A stretch of 32,249 nt of DNA from NCBI RefSeq assembly GCF_000003605.2, contig NW_003142308.1, positions 408,162 to 440,410 of the forward strand, in the 5' to 3' direction. This DNA comes from Saccoglossus kowalevskii. Taxonomy: Eukaryota; Hemichordata; Enteropneusta; Harrimaniidae. Below the pieces are notes generated by a model. That model was not told the DNA's origin. It saw only the letters and a list, made by a program, of their open reading frames with translations, and did not search any database. Below, piece after piece: positions 12,001-25,010 of the stretch. The position numbers and the translations under genes are program-made. Each line of letters starts with the position of its first letter. Positions within the stretch are counted from its first letter, which is position 1.

Positions 12001-14884
12001 GGATAAAATCAAAGTAACTGGTGACCCTTGAACAAAGCCGTTGAGTTAATATACTGTGTGCAGAGAAAGGAATTCTCTCGAAGCAACCCGACTTTAAGAG
12101 TCCATTAGCAATTGTGGTAATAGAGTAGAATTCCCACGTTGTGTGTCATTTTTAAAGTGTTTTAGGGTTCGGGCAATACCACATTGTATATTTTAACATC
12201 GTAATAGCATAAACATTGCACTATTGTTGCAAAGGCCAGTACCTGTATCTACTTATAACAGATGTGTTTTATAAACTGTGTATTTTAGTGAGTTTGATAA
12301 GGATATGCATTCGAATATGACTGAGTAATTCAAAACTGCAGTCGTCTGAAAGTAAATGAGCAATGAGTCACCATTGTTTTTCATTCTATAAATAGATCAG
12401 TGTATTTCGACATTTGAACAAGATTGCATACTTCAGTGCCGATATAATTTTTGGTGCATCTGCCCTACTTCATCAGTTCATTAAGCTTTAATATCATGCA
12501 ATTTGATCGAAGCAGGACACCGAAGGCTATTGCAAATAGACTGCAATACACACCGAGCAGGACGTCAAGCGTGTAGTCGATAACACTGTGGCGTCATGTA
12601 ACATTATTATCAGATGCGCATCAAATGCTGTTTTTTTTTATATTAACTGTGGTTATTGTAATGACAAATAGAAAATAGGCCTACCTTCGGAAAACATGCA
12701 TGCACTCAGATCTACACAGAGGGTTCTTGTTATTGCATTGATTTTCAAGTTTGTGTTTTCCCACGCACTGACATCTTGAAATATGTTGATATACAGGAAT
12801 AGTATTATATAAAATTCAAATGAAAAAGACTGTATTTTCCTTTTTGACAAGTGGAGCAGTATGTTCCCCTCATATATTCTTTGAAAATCATTGATTCAAC
12901 AAAACATTGTTACATATATATCAGTCAGTCGTTTTCTTGTATGTTGCTTTGTGTTTATTTACTTGTACATCACTTACGAATAATGAATGACATAATATTG
13001 ATTTTATACAATTTAACATGGCCTCTATCATGATATAGGATTTTACATAGAACATTTTCAAAGGTTGCCAAAGCTGTATAATGATATCCTCCCTAACCTG
13101 ATTACAAATGCAGGACATTCAAACAGACTACATTAAGAAATAAAAGAGCAAATCCTCTTGCAAGAAAACGCCTGCCAATTTAATTCTTTAAATCTTTCGG
13201 GAAGTCCTTCGTGACATAAAGATATTAGCCATACACAAATTACAGGTATCATGTTGTGGGAGATAAATAGATGTATATCGTGTAGTGTAGACAGTGTTCT
13301 CTAGTTCTAGTGCAGATTGTATTACATTTGGTCATTGAGTGAATTAAGCACCCGCCACATTTGTCGCAGTTACAGACCAGCGCATATAACCAATCATGTT
13401 TTCAGGCGATGTAACCAAATGTATTTTGGGCACGATTATATTTTCTGTTTTTACTTAATAGCACCCTGTACTAAACTCATTCTACTTTACCAACGTTGTC
13501 ATGTGCTTACATTGGGTTACATTAAATAATATAATATACATTCATGCCATAAATAAAATTTGGTATCATCATTGCCAGATTAATTTTCCAGCGAAAACAT
13601 TCCAGCCACGCCATCCTTAAATCGTATATTTGTGTATTACCAACAACAAGAGTGAAAATCACTGGGATCTGTTATTTAGCAAATTAAACGTAAGCAGGTG
13701 ATGGTTAGTATCTATGTTGACTATACTGCCTTAGAAATTACAATTCAGTGTTAATAGTGACAGGTCATCAATAAAAGTTAATGGTAGATTTGAGTACATA
13801 TCACCATTGCATCTCAGCCTTTATAATTGCAACGTACTCTCCTAGAATACAAGATGAATACTGCAATGCACGTCATCCAGATAAATCAGCTGTAATCCAA
13901 AGTCGAAAGTTGTCAATTATTAATATAAGATGATATAATATATTTTTACTAATTGCGTTGACTACCTAATTGTGTCAGTACTCGACTTATAATAATTGTA
14001 CGCACTGTCACCCGGCAGTAGTGATCAAGTCGTTTTTGTGATCAAGTCAAAATGCGTGATGAAACATCCCACCGATTGACGATAAAAATCCTATTTGCAA
14101 CATTTAAGAATAATTTCTTTTTTAAGCTGAAGCTATGACCTGGTTACTGGAATGGACACACTACATCATTCATATAAAATCACAATATAGCATTTACACT
14201 GCTGAGACGTAACTTGTCAGAATGAAAAGTTTTATACATACATCATTCAATACCGGTGGCAGACCAATACAATTACAATGCGTCACTTGGGCACAACGTG
14301 TTTACATTATTACACCAAGGTGTACACTTGATGTTTCATACAACACCTGTTTTGACAGCGCTCGAAATCCAGTGTTCTGTCTTCATTCAACAAATATGGT
14401 GGCAGACATCTCTTCTAAATATTCTGCATAATATGTATCTGTACATTTTTTCAATCTCCGACTGAGTCTTTGAAAAGACCTGGATATTTTTATCGAGGGG
14501 TGTTATGTTATGATATACGCTGCGTAATATGGGCAGCTCCCGAGGCGCTGTGTCGGATGGCTTGATATTCAAACATTATTGGCAGTTTTCAACATAAATA
14601 CCAGTCTCAACGTGTTGTCTCTAACAACATTATTATACCGTATAGACATGTAGATGTAGACATATTATATGATGTATTGAAAATATTATTGCAAATTACA
14701 AACTTTTACTATAATGTTCCTAAAGAAATTGCGTTTTGAGTAGACGTAAAAGGGCGTTGCGATTACATCATTTCATGAATTGAATCTCTGTGGAATTTCA
14801 ACTGAACAGGTTGTTCCATTATTGTCTACATTGAGAATAATTAACTAATTTATGTGATGTCCTGTATTCTCTAAGCGTGTATTA

Positions 14885-14971
14885 CATGAACGTCCCTGAC
14901 CTGGAGGTCTAATTCGACATTACTAGGCTTAAAATAACCAATGCCGAGTGGGTGGTTTAACAGTCACGTTG
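14885..14971. repeat. Highly conserved block of the unit (copy 1)
   Basis: A 45-bp stretch (14885-14929, starting CATGAACGTCCCTGACC) and a 33-bp stretch (14939-14971, starting CAATGCCGAGTGGG) are identical to 30862-30906 and 30917-30949 in copy 3. Roughly 93% identity extends over about 150 bp, while other parts of the unit are clearly more diverged. It contains the short palindrome GACCTGGAGGTC. No frame stays open in both copies for any useful length. A conserved non-coding element, a transcript exon or local gene conversion are the options. Confidence 0.7.
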
Positions 14972-15940
14972 TCAGATGACAGACTGACAATAACGAATAT
15001 ATTTTCTATCAATAGAGGAGCGTTTACAGAAGTTACTGTTTAATTATAAAGATGAATTTAGAAAAACACTATTTCCGTGCTGCGTTTACATATAGAAGGC
15101 TTTTAAATTAGGTTTGTTTGTTCTTTGCCATACTGTACCGAACGTCATAACGTAATAAATTAATATGTAAATTTATACACCCTGCCAAGTATATATATTG
15201 CATGCATGTATGTTCCCATAAAACACACTTACTATCACTGAGGTCGTAACACTGTATGACGTTTATTCATAGACAAGTCGTGTTAATAACACCATTATGT
15301 ACATCTAATATTCTGGTTTTATGGTTCATGACATACTATGTCTGAGATCGCCAACTATGACGACATTTACACAGACTGCCCAATGCTTTATAGGGAACGT
15401 TGATGCGAACTGATTGACTTCAGCAGGCTTAATTAAATTACATCTTTAGTAGAGCTACTGTTTTCCTATGCGCTGTATTTGTTGTGTATCCCAAAATTCA
15501 TTTATTTCTACCCACTCTAATATCACAACAGTTGCGACTCACTCAAATAGCAGATGCATTCCACTGAAATAGGTGTTTTATTTTGGGTTATTAATCGGTT
15601 ATCAATAATGTACTTGTCAATAACTGGTTAGTGCTTACTACTATGCCATGACATGAACGTGACTGTTACTGCATTGGAACAATATGATTAACGGATTTGT
15701 CCTAACCATAGTAGTTGCTTTTGTTACGGTGGTTGAGTTATTGATACATTTGTTTAAAAATAATATGTAGTTTTTATATGCATGTGCAAAAAGGAAAGTA
15801 ACATTATTAAACTACGTGTAAATGTCAATAATTTCCCTGTGAAATAGAGTAGACAATCAGATTAGGAAGATACACATACTAATATCCAACTGTACAAAAA
15901 GACGGTTGAAGTTGTTATATTGCATAGCAAATAAATTATG

Positions 15941-15941
<1 letters not shown>

Positions 15942-15993
<52 letters not shown>
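15942..15993. repeat. (AT)n microsatellite
   Basis: About 26 AT dinucleotides. It sits exactly where copy 2 loses alignment to copy 1, after the ATATTGCATAGCAAATAAATTATG block. Confidence 0.95.
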
Positions 15994-15995
<2 letters not shown>

Positions 15996-18331
15996 AAAAA
16001 GATGTACTTATATGTCAGTTGCTGTGTTTGTGCTACACACTGACACATAGACGTGATGCACTAATTTCCTCCGGAATTAGAAAAATAATTGGATCGAATT
16101 TTGCGGAAAGCGTCATGCCTTAACGTCTTCCCTGTAATTTAAAAGCCCCATGTCCTCTTTTGGTCTACCAAAAATGAAACGTATACATTGAATGAAATTC
16201 CATGGATGAAACTATAGGTATATAGCCCCATAACGAAGATACAGACATTTGCGTCCACTATATATTTCATTATTGCTGTGCATATAAAGTCAATTGCAAC
16301 ACACAAGTGGGGACTAAGATTGTTTCGCCGCCAAAACCTCGCCAGAAAGCAATATTACATTAATTACATATTGAATGGTATGATTGTTATGTACTATTTT
16401 AAAAAATGTAGTCGTCGAGCCTGTAAGTATGTGAATGTTTATTAGCTCTATTATGAATGAAACACAGAATACAAACATACCCAGTGCGGACAATCGTTTT
16501 AATGACCTTATTATTCATAATTAATACATCATTCAAGAATTTCAAAGTACTTAACTATTTGAGATTGACTTTATATAAATACCTATCCATCTCATTGTTT
16601 CTAGCCTGTTACACTAAGCTTGTAACTGTTTTTTAACACTACACATCTCGACCTTGATAAACCAATTTCCAATTTTGATTTCGAAAAAAAAATGTCTTAT
16701 ATATCTTTCAAAACTTCTTATAAACGTATTACCATTTGGTTACCCATCTTTTGTCTTGTGTAACCACAAATCTTGAAAGCAACATTGAGTAGAGATAGCC
16801 CATTGTTCTATATTTACTTTGTTGTGTGATCGATTTAATAATGTGCCCCTCGTTTCTAGTGTTAATTAGTAATATAAAACACCTGAACACTGAACCTTAC
16901 TTGATGTTGAAATTGGCAATCCGGACTATCCCTCTAGTGAGTCAATAGGGCATCAGGAATTCTCAGGCAAATGGTATGCGTGTCAATTCAAGGTTTGAAC
17001 TTCATGTCAGCACAGATGGCGCACTTCTGGTAGATACACTCAGGTCCGCTATTGTTTGTGACAGAGAGTATACATCAAGCTGTCATAATCACCTTGTAAT
17101 ATGAAGAAACAGATGTTTTCACCTATGTTTGAACGCTGTGTTTGAACGCTGTGTTTTCTGTGTTCTTTATTGTTCTATAGAAAATCACTGTATTTTCAGT
17201 AAGGAATTTATAAACGGTATGCTGTTAAAAGTGAATGAGTACTTCACAACTACAATGAACAAATCAGTTGCATTACCGGTACACCGTGACGCAGTATCCA
17301 CAAACTATATCCTATTTAACAGTACGAAGTACTTCATAACGATTCGGTGCAACTGCCTGCACAAGCTTTAATATTAGCAATTTGATCGACGCAAGATGCC
17401 GAAGGCCTTTGCAAACATGCTACACTATACACATAGAAGGAGGTCAAGCGTGTAGTCAATGATACTGTGGCGTCATGTGACATTATTATCAGATACGGAT
17501 CTGATTAATTATTAAATGTGGTTGTTGTAATGACAAATATAATATAGGTCTACATTCGGGAAGCATACATGCACTCAGATCTACACCGAGGGTTCTTAGG
17601 CATTATGTCTATAACACGGTGTCACTATATAACATTATTATCAGACACATGTCTACTACTGTGTTTGTGCCACTTATTGAGCGTTTTTCTCTTTTATAAT
17701 CAAGCGTGGTTAATGTAATAACAAGTGAAATAACATGCCTTTAAATCTTGTGAAAGTTTTCACATTTGTGTTTTCTACGCATGCGTGGACATGTTTTTCA
17801 ACACATGTAAAACAAGAATGTATTTCTTCCACTGTAACATGCAGACCATGTTACCATTTTTGGGAATTATTGATCTGACATACTATACTCGTCACTCAGT
17901 CATTTAGGTGTTAAATTCTGAATCTGAATATAGATTTTACATAATTTATTCATGACATGCATCATCATATAAGATGGTATTAAAGTGTTGCGTCATATAA
18001 CAGCTTAACTTTAAAATATGCCAAACATTATGATAATATAAACCCGAATTTAATTTCAATTACGTGACTTGCAGCACTTTGGTGAATGAGATCACAAGCT
18101 GGACAATCAGATCGCATTAAGAAATAATAAAGAATATATCCCCTTGCGTGAAAACACCTGAAAATTTTACTATTCTCAGGAAAGTACATTGTCATATAAG
18201 GATATTAGGCGTACATAAAATCGCTTTCAACAGGTATGTTGTTGGAGGTAATAAGATACGTAACGTGTAGACAGTGTTGAGTTTTAGTACAGATTGCATT
18301 ACATTATTGGGAGAATTGAACACCTAAAAAC

Positions 18332-18354
18332 TATATATATATATATATATATAT
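18332..18354. repeat. (AT)n microsatellite
   Basis: About 11 AT dinucleotides inside unit copy 2, replacing the CGCCACATTTGTCGCAG-type sequence of copy 1 after GAATTGAACACC. Confidence 0.9.
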
Positions 18355-19377
18355 CTGAACCGTATTTTTCATGAGAAACAGAATTTATTCGTATCCTGTA
18401 TCAAACAATCGCTGCTTCATATACGTGTGCAAGTGCTCACACTGTGTTACATTATAAAAAGATAATTATAAGTAATCATAGTTAAAAATCATATATACGG
18501 GTATTATTATAAAATGTCTCTTCAACATTAATTTTCATCATGTCTGTCCGCGAACATATTCATTCCAGGCTGCAACCATCATCAAATCGTGTAATTGTGT
18601 ATTTCCAACAACAAAGGTTTCAATCATTGGGGTCCGTTGTTCAGCAAATTAAACGTATGCAGGCGATGTTTAATATCTATCATGATTGTATTGCACCGGG
18701 AATTACAATATCGTGACAGGTCAAAAGTTAATTGGAGATTTCAGAACTTATCATCTTGTCTTATAAGCCTTAATAATTACAACGATGACCAAATCAGCCG
18801 TGACACTAATTTGATTTTTTTTAATTATTAATTTTAGATTATGATTAATTGTAATACCGGGCATTATCTGTGCATTCATGCTGGCGGCACAGCCTGGCAA
18901 TAATAATTTTAAGTGGACGTAAGACTAAATTTAGCCTTTAGAAAGATTCGTTAATAATTGTACGCACTGTCGCCCGCAGTAGTCATCGAGTATTTTCCAG
19001 ATCAATCAAGATATTTGACGAAACAGCTCACCGACTGACAGTAATGCTCTTATTTGCCGCATTTATGTAGAATTTAACGCTTTTCAGTTATAATACTAAA
19101 ATGAACCCACTACACCATATTGGATTGACCGTTTACATAACATCACTATAGTGGGTCTACTGAGAATTGATTAGTTACGTGTCAGAATAAAAAGTGCAAT
19201 AAATACATTAATCCAAAACGGCATGGCAGATAATATTTGGTAATAGTTGTAATGTGGAAAATCGTTACTGTGGTTGTGATATTTATACATATTGATGGTG
19301 TAAAAAAGTATATGTACATGCGTATATACAAAAGAAAAAACCGACAAGTCTCTGAAAATGGAACATTCGTATCATCG

Positions 19378-19491
<114 letters not shown>

Positions 19492-20143
19492 TGTGGGGAC
19501 ACTCGTGAGTTATTCTCTGAGAGATGTTACATATAGCAACATGTATAACAACTTTTGCGTTGTGAATATAGAGAGCATTATATCACACACTAAATTTTAA
19601 TTCCACATGGAACCAAGATTGTTTCGCCTCCAAAACCCCTTATCATTATATATCTACACCAAATACAATTTGAAATAAACCCAATTTAGATTTTACATAA
19701 TTAATAATTCATTCAATTCAATACATAACTATTTGAGATTGCCCCTATTTAAATAATTCTAAATATTTTTGATTATTATTTATCAGCAAACGACTTGACC
19801 AAAACAAAACCGTCCAATTTGTTCAAATTGTTCAACCATAACTGTTTCTCCAAATTACCGTTGGATTTTCCCCTAATTAATACAATTTTGAAATGAGTGA
19901 AACTAACATGTGAGATGAGTTAAGTGTTTTTCTATCACATAAATTTCATATAACCATATTATCGTATTAAAATATGGTCGTGCTGGTATTATCTCTAGGT
20001 CAAGACACTTTGATTTGCTCTTTTAGTCTATTTATGTTGCTTGTCGTGCACTCCAGCATTTCATTTATTAGACAAACAGCGTGAATGGCGATGATATAAC
20101 GTAAAATATAATGTATGCATTAGCTGGACTAATAATGTGATGT

Positions 20144-20331
<188 letters not shown>

Positions 20332-21310
20332 ACGTTTGTTAAACAATTTATTAGCAAAGTTGGAACTTTAATCACTTACATTATTTTGTTTGTTTAATAT
20401 TGTTGACAGAATGTTTATTCTTCTGTTGTGCCAAACAAGACTGCTGACATTAACTGTCTACTTGTAACTCTTCTTGCAACCCTAAGTCCCCTGTAATATC
20501 ACTACAGCCGAACAATCGCTAAATAGTAACATATGGCTAAAAAAGAACACTCAAGTTGTAACTAGATCACGCTACATGTCCAGTCATTGTTACTGATCTG
20601 CTGAGTGTCACTCTACCAATGGATCTTAAATTACCAAGACAGTGTTAATCTGAGCATTTTTTGAATGTAATTCACTTTGAATTCAGCCTACTGATTGTAG
20701 ACACCAAATAATATTCAGACGTTATTATACTTGTTTCACTCTTGAAGGGAATGACACTTAATTTAATAGGATACCAAATTAAACAATAATTCGCACATGC
20801 TGAATAATCTGAATGGTATTATTAGTATTATTGACAGTGTGAGCGATAAAATAACAGTAATGGGTGACGCTTGAACAAAAATGAGTCATTATACTGTATA
20901 CCGGCAAACAACAGTTTTTGATTCGAATTAAACAAACGTAAATCATGTGTGAGAGCTGAGGCTAGCATGCATGAATGACATTTCTATGATATCTTTATTC
21001 TTAATTTTTGAAGAACAAAAAATAAAGCTATTTATTGCAAATAAAATAGCAATTGAAAATAGTTATTGCACAATTCTTGATTCGCTGATTCGTTGATTCT
21101 TCAATTAGCCTTACCCGTTGAAGGCTTCATTTGTTTTGAGAATACGAAGTCCAAAAACGGGGCCTTATAATTCGGTCTCTGTCCGTGCGTCCGTGTGTCC
21201 ATTCGGAGTCATATTTCAGAATCATTTGGACTGATTCCGTTCATTCTTTGCATGGGCCTATTACTTTATGTGGGACATATGCACATGCAGTGGTTTAGCG
21301 ATTCGATTCA

Positions 21311-21825
21311 AAATGGTAGACTGGCAGCCATCTTGTTTTTTGAAAATGTTGTATTTTGGATATGCTTTGTAAGTATTCATTAAAACTTGGTACATAGACT
21401 ACATAGACAACTTCTTTCGCAATTGGATCAAAGATGGCCGACTGGCAGGCATCTTGTTTTGTTTTTAATGTGGTATCTTGGACTTGCTTTGCCAGTTTTC
21501 ATTCAAATTTGGAACATACTTTCTACATGTTAGGATACATGTCCATGACATTTTGTTTCAAAATCGGATCAAAATCAAAAAAGAATGGCCGATTGACAGC
21601 CATCTGACTTTTTGGCCTTACTACTATATTCCAAGATTTATGTACCATTTTTATTCGTATGTGGCACATATGACCGAATAACGGCTGTTTTTATTTTTGG
21701 CCATATTACTATATCTCTGTCACCCATGTATCAATTTCATTGATATTTACCATTTCATAAATGGATACATGTACATGTCAATTCAATTTGCAATTTGATC
21801 AAACATGGCCAACTGGCGGCCATCT
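21311..21825. repeat. Degenerate 120-220 bp internal repeats with GGCCATC motif
   Basis: Four related segments begin at about 21311, 21431, 21581 and 21801. Each has AA.ATGGC/T.GACTGGC.GCCATCT followed by a T-rich run. The core is a small imperfect inverted repeat (ATGGCC against GGCCAT). Between cores, related phrases recur, such as TTTGCCAGTTTTCATTCAAATT and TGTACATGTC. The first spacing is 120 bp. Confidence 0.75.
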
Positions 21826-21970
21826 TGTTTGTTCAAAATGTGATGTTTTTCTTTGCTATGTCTTAAACCGGAGGGGTCGTCACGCAACACATGTTCAAAT
21901 TTCATGTAAATAAACAATGTGTTGTATACGCCACTTGGGACTCAAGTTTCATGGACATGCTCGCAACAGC

Positions 21971-22611
21971 TCCTTCACATTAAAGTTGCATTCCCACTTT
22001 GTAAATATTTTTACAATAATATATATAGATTACTATGAGAGGTATTTGAAGTTACAAAAGTGTGCAAATAACAAGAAAACGACGCTGAAACTCTATTTTA
22101 GGTGGGCCACCTAAATTATTAGCCGAAGACCAACGAACAAACATCGGCGCGCTTTCCATTCCAATCCACATCTGACCAATAGGGTGAAGGCAATTCATCT
22201 CAACACCCCGACTGCCGCTAATAAATTTTCAGACAATTTACGTTCACCACTTTAATAAGTGCACATTTGGGGGTGAACTATCAGGTGAATAATAATACAC
22301 AAAATATTTGGTGAATGTGTTATGCTGTCTGGCAAGTCAAATACCCTGTGTGAATAGAATTTAGAGTAGAAAACAGCGTACAAATCAGCGTACAATGTCA
22401 AACTAGAAATAGTGTTCGATTGTGGAATGGTGGTCGCCGACAATGATCGGAACGGTTCAGCAGTGACCGGGAAAGTTCGACTATTCGCATGTTTGGCCAG
22501 ATTTCTCTTTATAAGTGTACTTTCGTTCTTTCAATTATCACTGATAGGAATTCATATATAGCATTTAAAAATGTTTACAAAGTGGGAATGCAACTTTAAT
22601 ATGACGAGCAC
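21971..22611. repeat. Inverted repeat pair, about 60-bp arms
   Basis: A left arm near 21971-22029 and a right arm near 22548-22611 are reverse complements. A core of about 34 bp around ACAAAGTGGGAATGCAAC differs at one position, and similarity fades beyond it. The arms enclose about 520 bp without coding potential. They could be terminal inverted repeats of a small non-autonomous transposon, or two opposed fragments of one repeat family. The right arm abuts the first recognisable gag sequence of the gypsy element. Confidence 0.65.
22097..22115. repeat. Near-perfect 19-bp palindrome
   Basis: TTTAGGTGG and CCACCTAAA are exact reverse complements around a single central G. It lies inside the inverted-repeat pair. 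No function is assigned. Confidence 0.8.
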
Positions 22612-23319
22612 AAAGAGAACTTTCAAAAAATTTACAGGGACTGTGTCATTTTCAATGGCTTGTATTTATTGTGATATGCATAATTTGAGAGAGAGTCAAC
22701 GCAAAGAGTGTTTGCTGGCAATGTTAAATGGACCAGCTTTACAGTTATTAAGCACGGTTGACATAGCACAATATATAAGAGTTTATGTCACCGTTTGGCC
22801 TCACGATTTGGTGTTATAGGTAAAAGAGATATTAGTCGCTTGAGTTTAAAACACACCTAAATGAGGGTGTAAGTTTACGGAGTTTGGCTCAAGATATACG
22901 TGAGATGGTTGTTATTGATTACCCTGAAACTAGAGGGGAGATGTTTGAACAGATCTGCATATTTCAATGCTATAGATACGCCTGAAATCCGCCGTAAAGT
23001 GAATGAGACAGCTAGAAAGCCAGGATGTTTGTTTGACGATGTAGTACGTGAGAGCACACATACGGAAAACTATTTGACATAAACCAAACCTGGCTCTGAT
23101 TTGAAGAATTTGCCTGGTATTAGAATTCTTGGTAACAGTGATAGTGGCCCTGGTCAGCTGTCTGATTTAGTTGGTGTTGTAAAACAGCTACAACAATGTG
23201 TAGGAATACTGAAAACCGGGATTGTGACTTCCGAGAGAGGTCAAAAGGTCAAACCAAAATTAGAAAGTATGTTATGCTTGTCAGCAACCTGGTCATTTTC
23301 GTAGGGATTGTCGCACCTA
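22600..23319 (+). pseudogene. gag remnant with zinc knuckle
   Basis: Gag-like pieces appear in changing frames: ESQRKECLLAMLNGPALQLL (from about 22696), RFGVIGKRDISRLSLK (about 22805), LAQDIREMVVIDYPETRGEM (about 22885) and DTPEIRRKVNETARKPG (about 22974). These resemble capsid-region sequence of Ty3/gypsy Gag, which forms the particle and packages RNA. A nucleocapsid zinc knuckle with C-X2-C-X4-H-X4-C spacing is encoded at 23270-23311 (CYACQQPGHFRRDC), in a frame shifted from the piece before it. A stop follows two codons later. At least three frame changes break the gene, and the N-terminus is unclear because the inverted-repeat arm ends there. Confidence 0.75.
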
Positions 23320-23466
23320 ACAAAACCTAGTGATTTAAACACCGACCTACTGGGTGTGGTGGTCAACCCCCAGTCCCAGTAAAACAAAACAAGGAAAGTG
23401 AGCAGACCCGGGAAATCTGTCACAGTAGTGTCTTGGGGAAAGTTACAACACGTTCAATGACCAATA

Positions 23467-23929
23467 ATGAAAATTGATGTGGTAAAACAAGATTGTTTGC
23501 TGATTCATGGTGTTAAAGGCCGTATTCAAATAGACACTTGGGCTACCGATTCGTTTCTAGCTGAGCATTGGCTTTTGAAAGTACCAGAAACGGAAAGACC
23601 ATAGCTGCAGGTGGTCAGGGAGCCAGTATGTGCTTTTGGTGCATGCATGTCACTTTATGTGGTAAAACGGTCGAAGTACCGACATATATTGTTGAATTTG
23701 AATCTTGGGATACCAGTGATCTTGTGTGGTCCATGAACATGAGGTGAATTACACTGCTTGTGTTATGCCAATTCGGTCTACTGGTAGTTTTGAAAATGGC
23801 ATTGGAGTGTGTCATGCTGTTGTATATCCATGGAGTGCTAGGATTCCAATCCGAACACTCAATGTGACTCCCACTGACCAAAAACTTAAAGCTGGGATGG
23901 CTATCGCACTTCTTAGGGTACACAGATAG
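23467..23929 (+). pseudogene. Retroviral-type aspartic protease remnant
   Basis: The active-site motif of the family is D-T/S-G-A. Here 23533-23547 reads DTWAT: the catalytic Asp is kept, but the invariant Gly is Trp (TGG for GGG, one base). A TAG follows 19 codons after that motif, at about 23602-23604. The later part, CGKTVEVPTYIVEFESWDTS, is in another frame and matches the beta-rich second half. The linker toward reverse transcriptase (ARIPIRTLNVTPTDQKLKAG, about 23847-23906) is in a third frame. The enzyme would normally cut the Gag-Pol polyprotein. With the changed active site and broken frame it cannot be active. Confidence 0.75.
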
Positions 23930-24129
23930 GGTCTTACCATACAGTCTCCAGCAGGAATCCTTGGCGGATAAGAAGGAAACCATTGTAAAAATCATAGTAA
24001 TGAAAGTTCTATTAGTACACCTTCTAGTACTACTAGATCTAATTCCCTTCAGGCAAATTCAGACGATTTTGAAGCACTTGTGCCGAGTCATCTTAAGTAG
24101 CTGTACAGGAAGAGTAGTGTGGGTTTTGG

Positions 24130-25010
24130 ATACAAGGGAAGAAACAACAGTTTGTTGATTTGTTGGTCAAATCTTCTGGGGTCTTTAGTTATGATGGTAA
24201 GGATTTAGTTAAAGTGGATTTGATAAAACATTAGATAGTAGTAGACAGAAAATCAGTGCGACAAGCTCCATACCATACTCCAATATGGAAACACAGGGAG
24301 ATTGAGAGACGAAAAAGATCTTTCGGATAGGGGCTTAATTGAAGAGTCGGTCAGCCATTGGGCCTCCCAGTAGTCTTGGTCCAGAAAAAAGATAGGACAC
24401 AGAGGCTGTGCATAGACTATCATAAACTAAATTCAGTGAATGTCCAGGACAGCTTCCCTCTCCCAAGGATTGACGATAATATGGAATCACTTTATGGGTC
24501 GAAATGGTTTTCTACATTAGATTCACAATCAGGATAATGGCAAATTGAACTTGCGCCGATGTCTAAACCTTGCCTTTTGTACGAAAACTGGGTTATACCA
24601 GTGGAAAGTGCTTTCATTTGGCTTGACCAATGGTGTAAGCACTTTTGAAAGAATTATGGAGCGTTGTTTCAGTGGTTTGTCATGGAAAATCTTAATCGAG
24701 TATCTGGATGACATTATTGTATTTGCCAGAACGTTTGAGGAGTTGAAACGGTTAGAATTAGTTTTTGACCGGCTACAACAGACAGGGCTAAAACTAAAAC
24801 CTAACAAATGTGTGCTGTTTGCCCCTGTAATTGAATTGTTGGGTCACAAAATGTCGGAATATGGGGTTGAGTCAGATCCTAAAAAGGTGGACGCAACACG
24901 GCATTGGCCTACAACCAGTTCTGTGACAGAAGTTCGTTCTTTCATTGGTTTGGTCTCATACGGCATACGTTTTGTTAGGGGGTTCGCAGAACTAGCACGA
25001 CCCTTGCATG
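24130..25010 (+). pseudogene. Ty3/gypsy reverse transcriptase remnant
   Basis: Recognisable pieces include VVLVQKKD (about 24372), RLCIDYHKLNSVNVQDSFPL (about 24402) and KWFSTLD, with a first catalytic Asp near 24520. The YLDD box sits intact at 24701-24712. The LGHKMSEYGV and DPKKVDATRHWP thumb/connection sequence follows. A stop codon at 24535-24537 replaces the Tyr of the conserved SGYWQ phrase, and a frame change lies near 24570. From there to 25010 the frame is uninterrupted and part of one 235-codon frame (24545-25252). The upstream half also has stops near 24230 and 24329. The normal role is copying the element RNA into DNA. Confidence 0.9.

Larger units (their letters stand above)
7700..15530. 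repeat. Tandem unit copy 1 (most complete)
   Basis: First of three diverged copies of a long non-coding unit. Landmarks shared with the other copies, in the same order: the TTATTTTGGGT..TTATCAATAATGTACTTG block (about 7765; copy 2 at 15580); the ACGGTTGAAGTT..ATATTGCAT block (about 8088; 15902); GGGACTAAGAATGTTTC (about 9358; 16311; copy 3 near 19610); GCATAAGCTGGACTAATA (about 10207; 20118); ACATATGG..CAAGTTGTAACTA (about 11600; 20530); GTGTAGTC..CTGTGGCGTCATGT (about 12570; 17450); and ACCAACAACAAGAG-type (13635; 18605; 29655). The span holds no transposon domain and no frame conserved between copies. About 10.2-11.6 kb has little visible counterpart in the other copies. Boundaries are by eye. 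Confidence 0.8.
20915..22140. mobile_element. Non-coding dispersed-repeat-like insertion
   Basis: Starts where copy 3 stops matching copy 1 (copy 1 continues near 12071). It opens with AT-rich sequence, then a GGGGCCTTATAATTCGGTC / GTCCGTGCGTCCGTGTGTCC stretch and an internally repetitive part at 21311-21825. It has no domain-bearing frame. The general look is that of a non-autonomous invertebrate repeat, but I cannot name the family, and its exact ends and separation from the gypsy element are uncertain. Confidence 0.5.

Noticed and set aside
14387..14572. 61-codon minus-strand frame across the conserved unit end
   Set aside because: The equivalent in copy 3 is not open in the same frame, and substitutions between copies show no codon-position bias.
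14885..14929. Conserved block as a tRNA or SINE promoter
   Set aside because: GACCTGGAGGTC is a short palindrome, but no A box, no GGTTCGA-type B box and no cloverleaf could be drawn.
22140..22560. 5' LTR of the gypsy element
   Set aside because: No stretch here matches the 3' flank at 27032-27372, and no TG..CA ends or primer-binding site could be recognised.
23615..23995. 126-codon minus-strand frame over the protease region
   Set aside because: Antisense shadow of the gypsy polyprotein. No motif on that strand.
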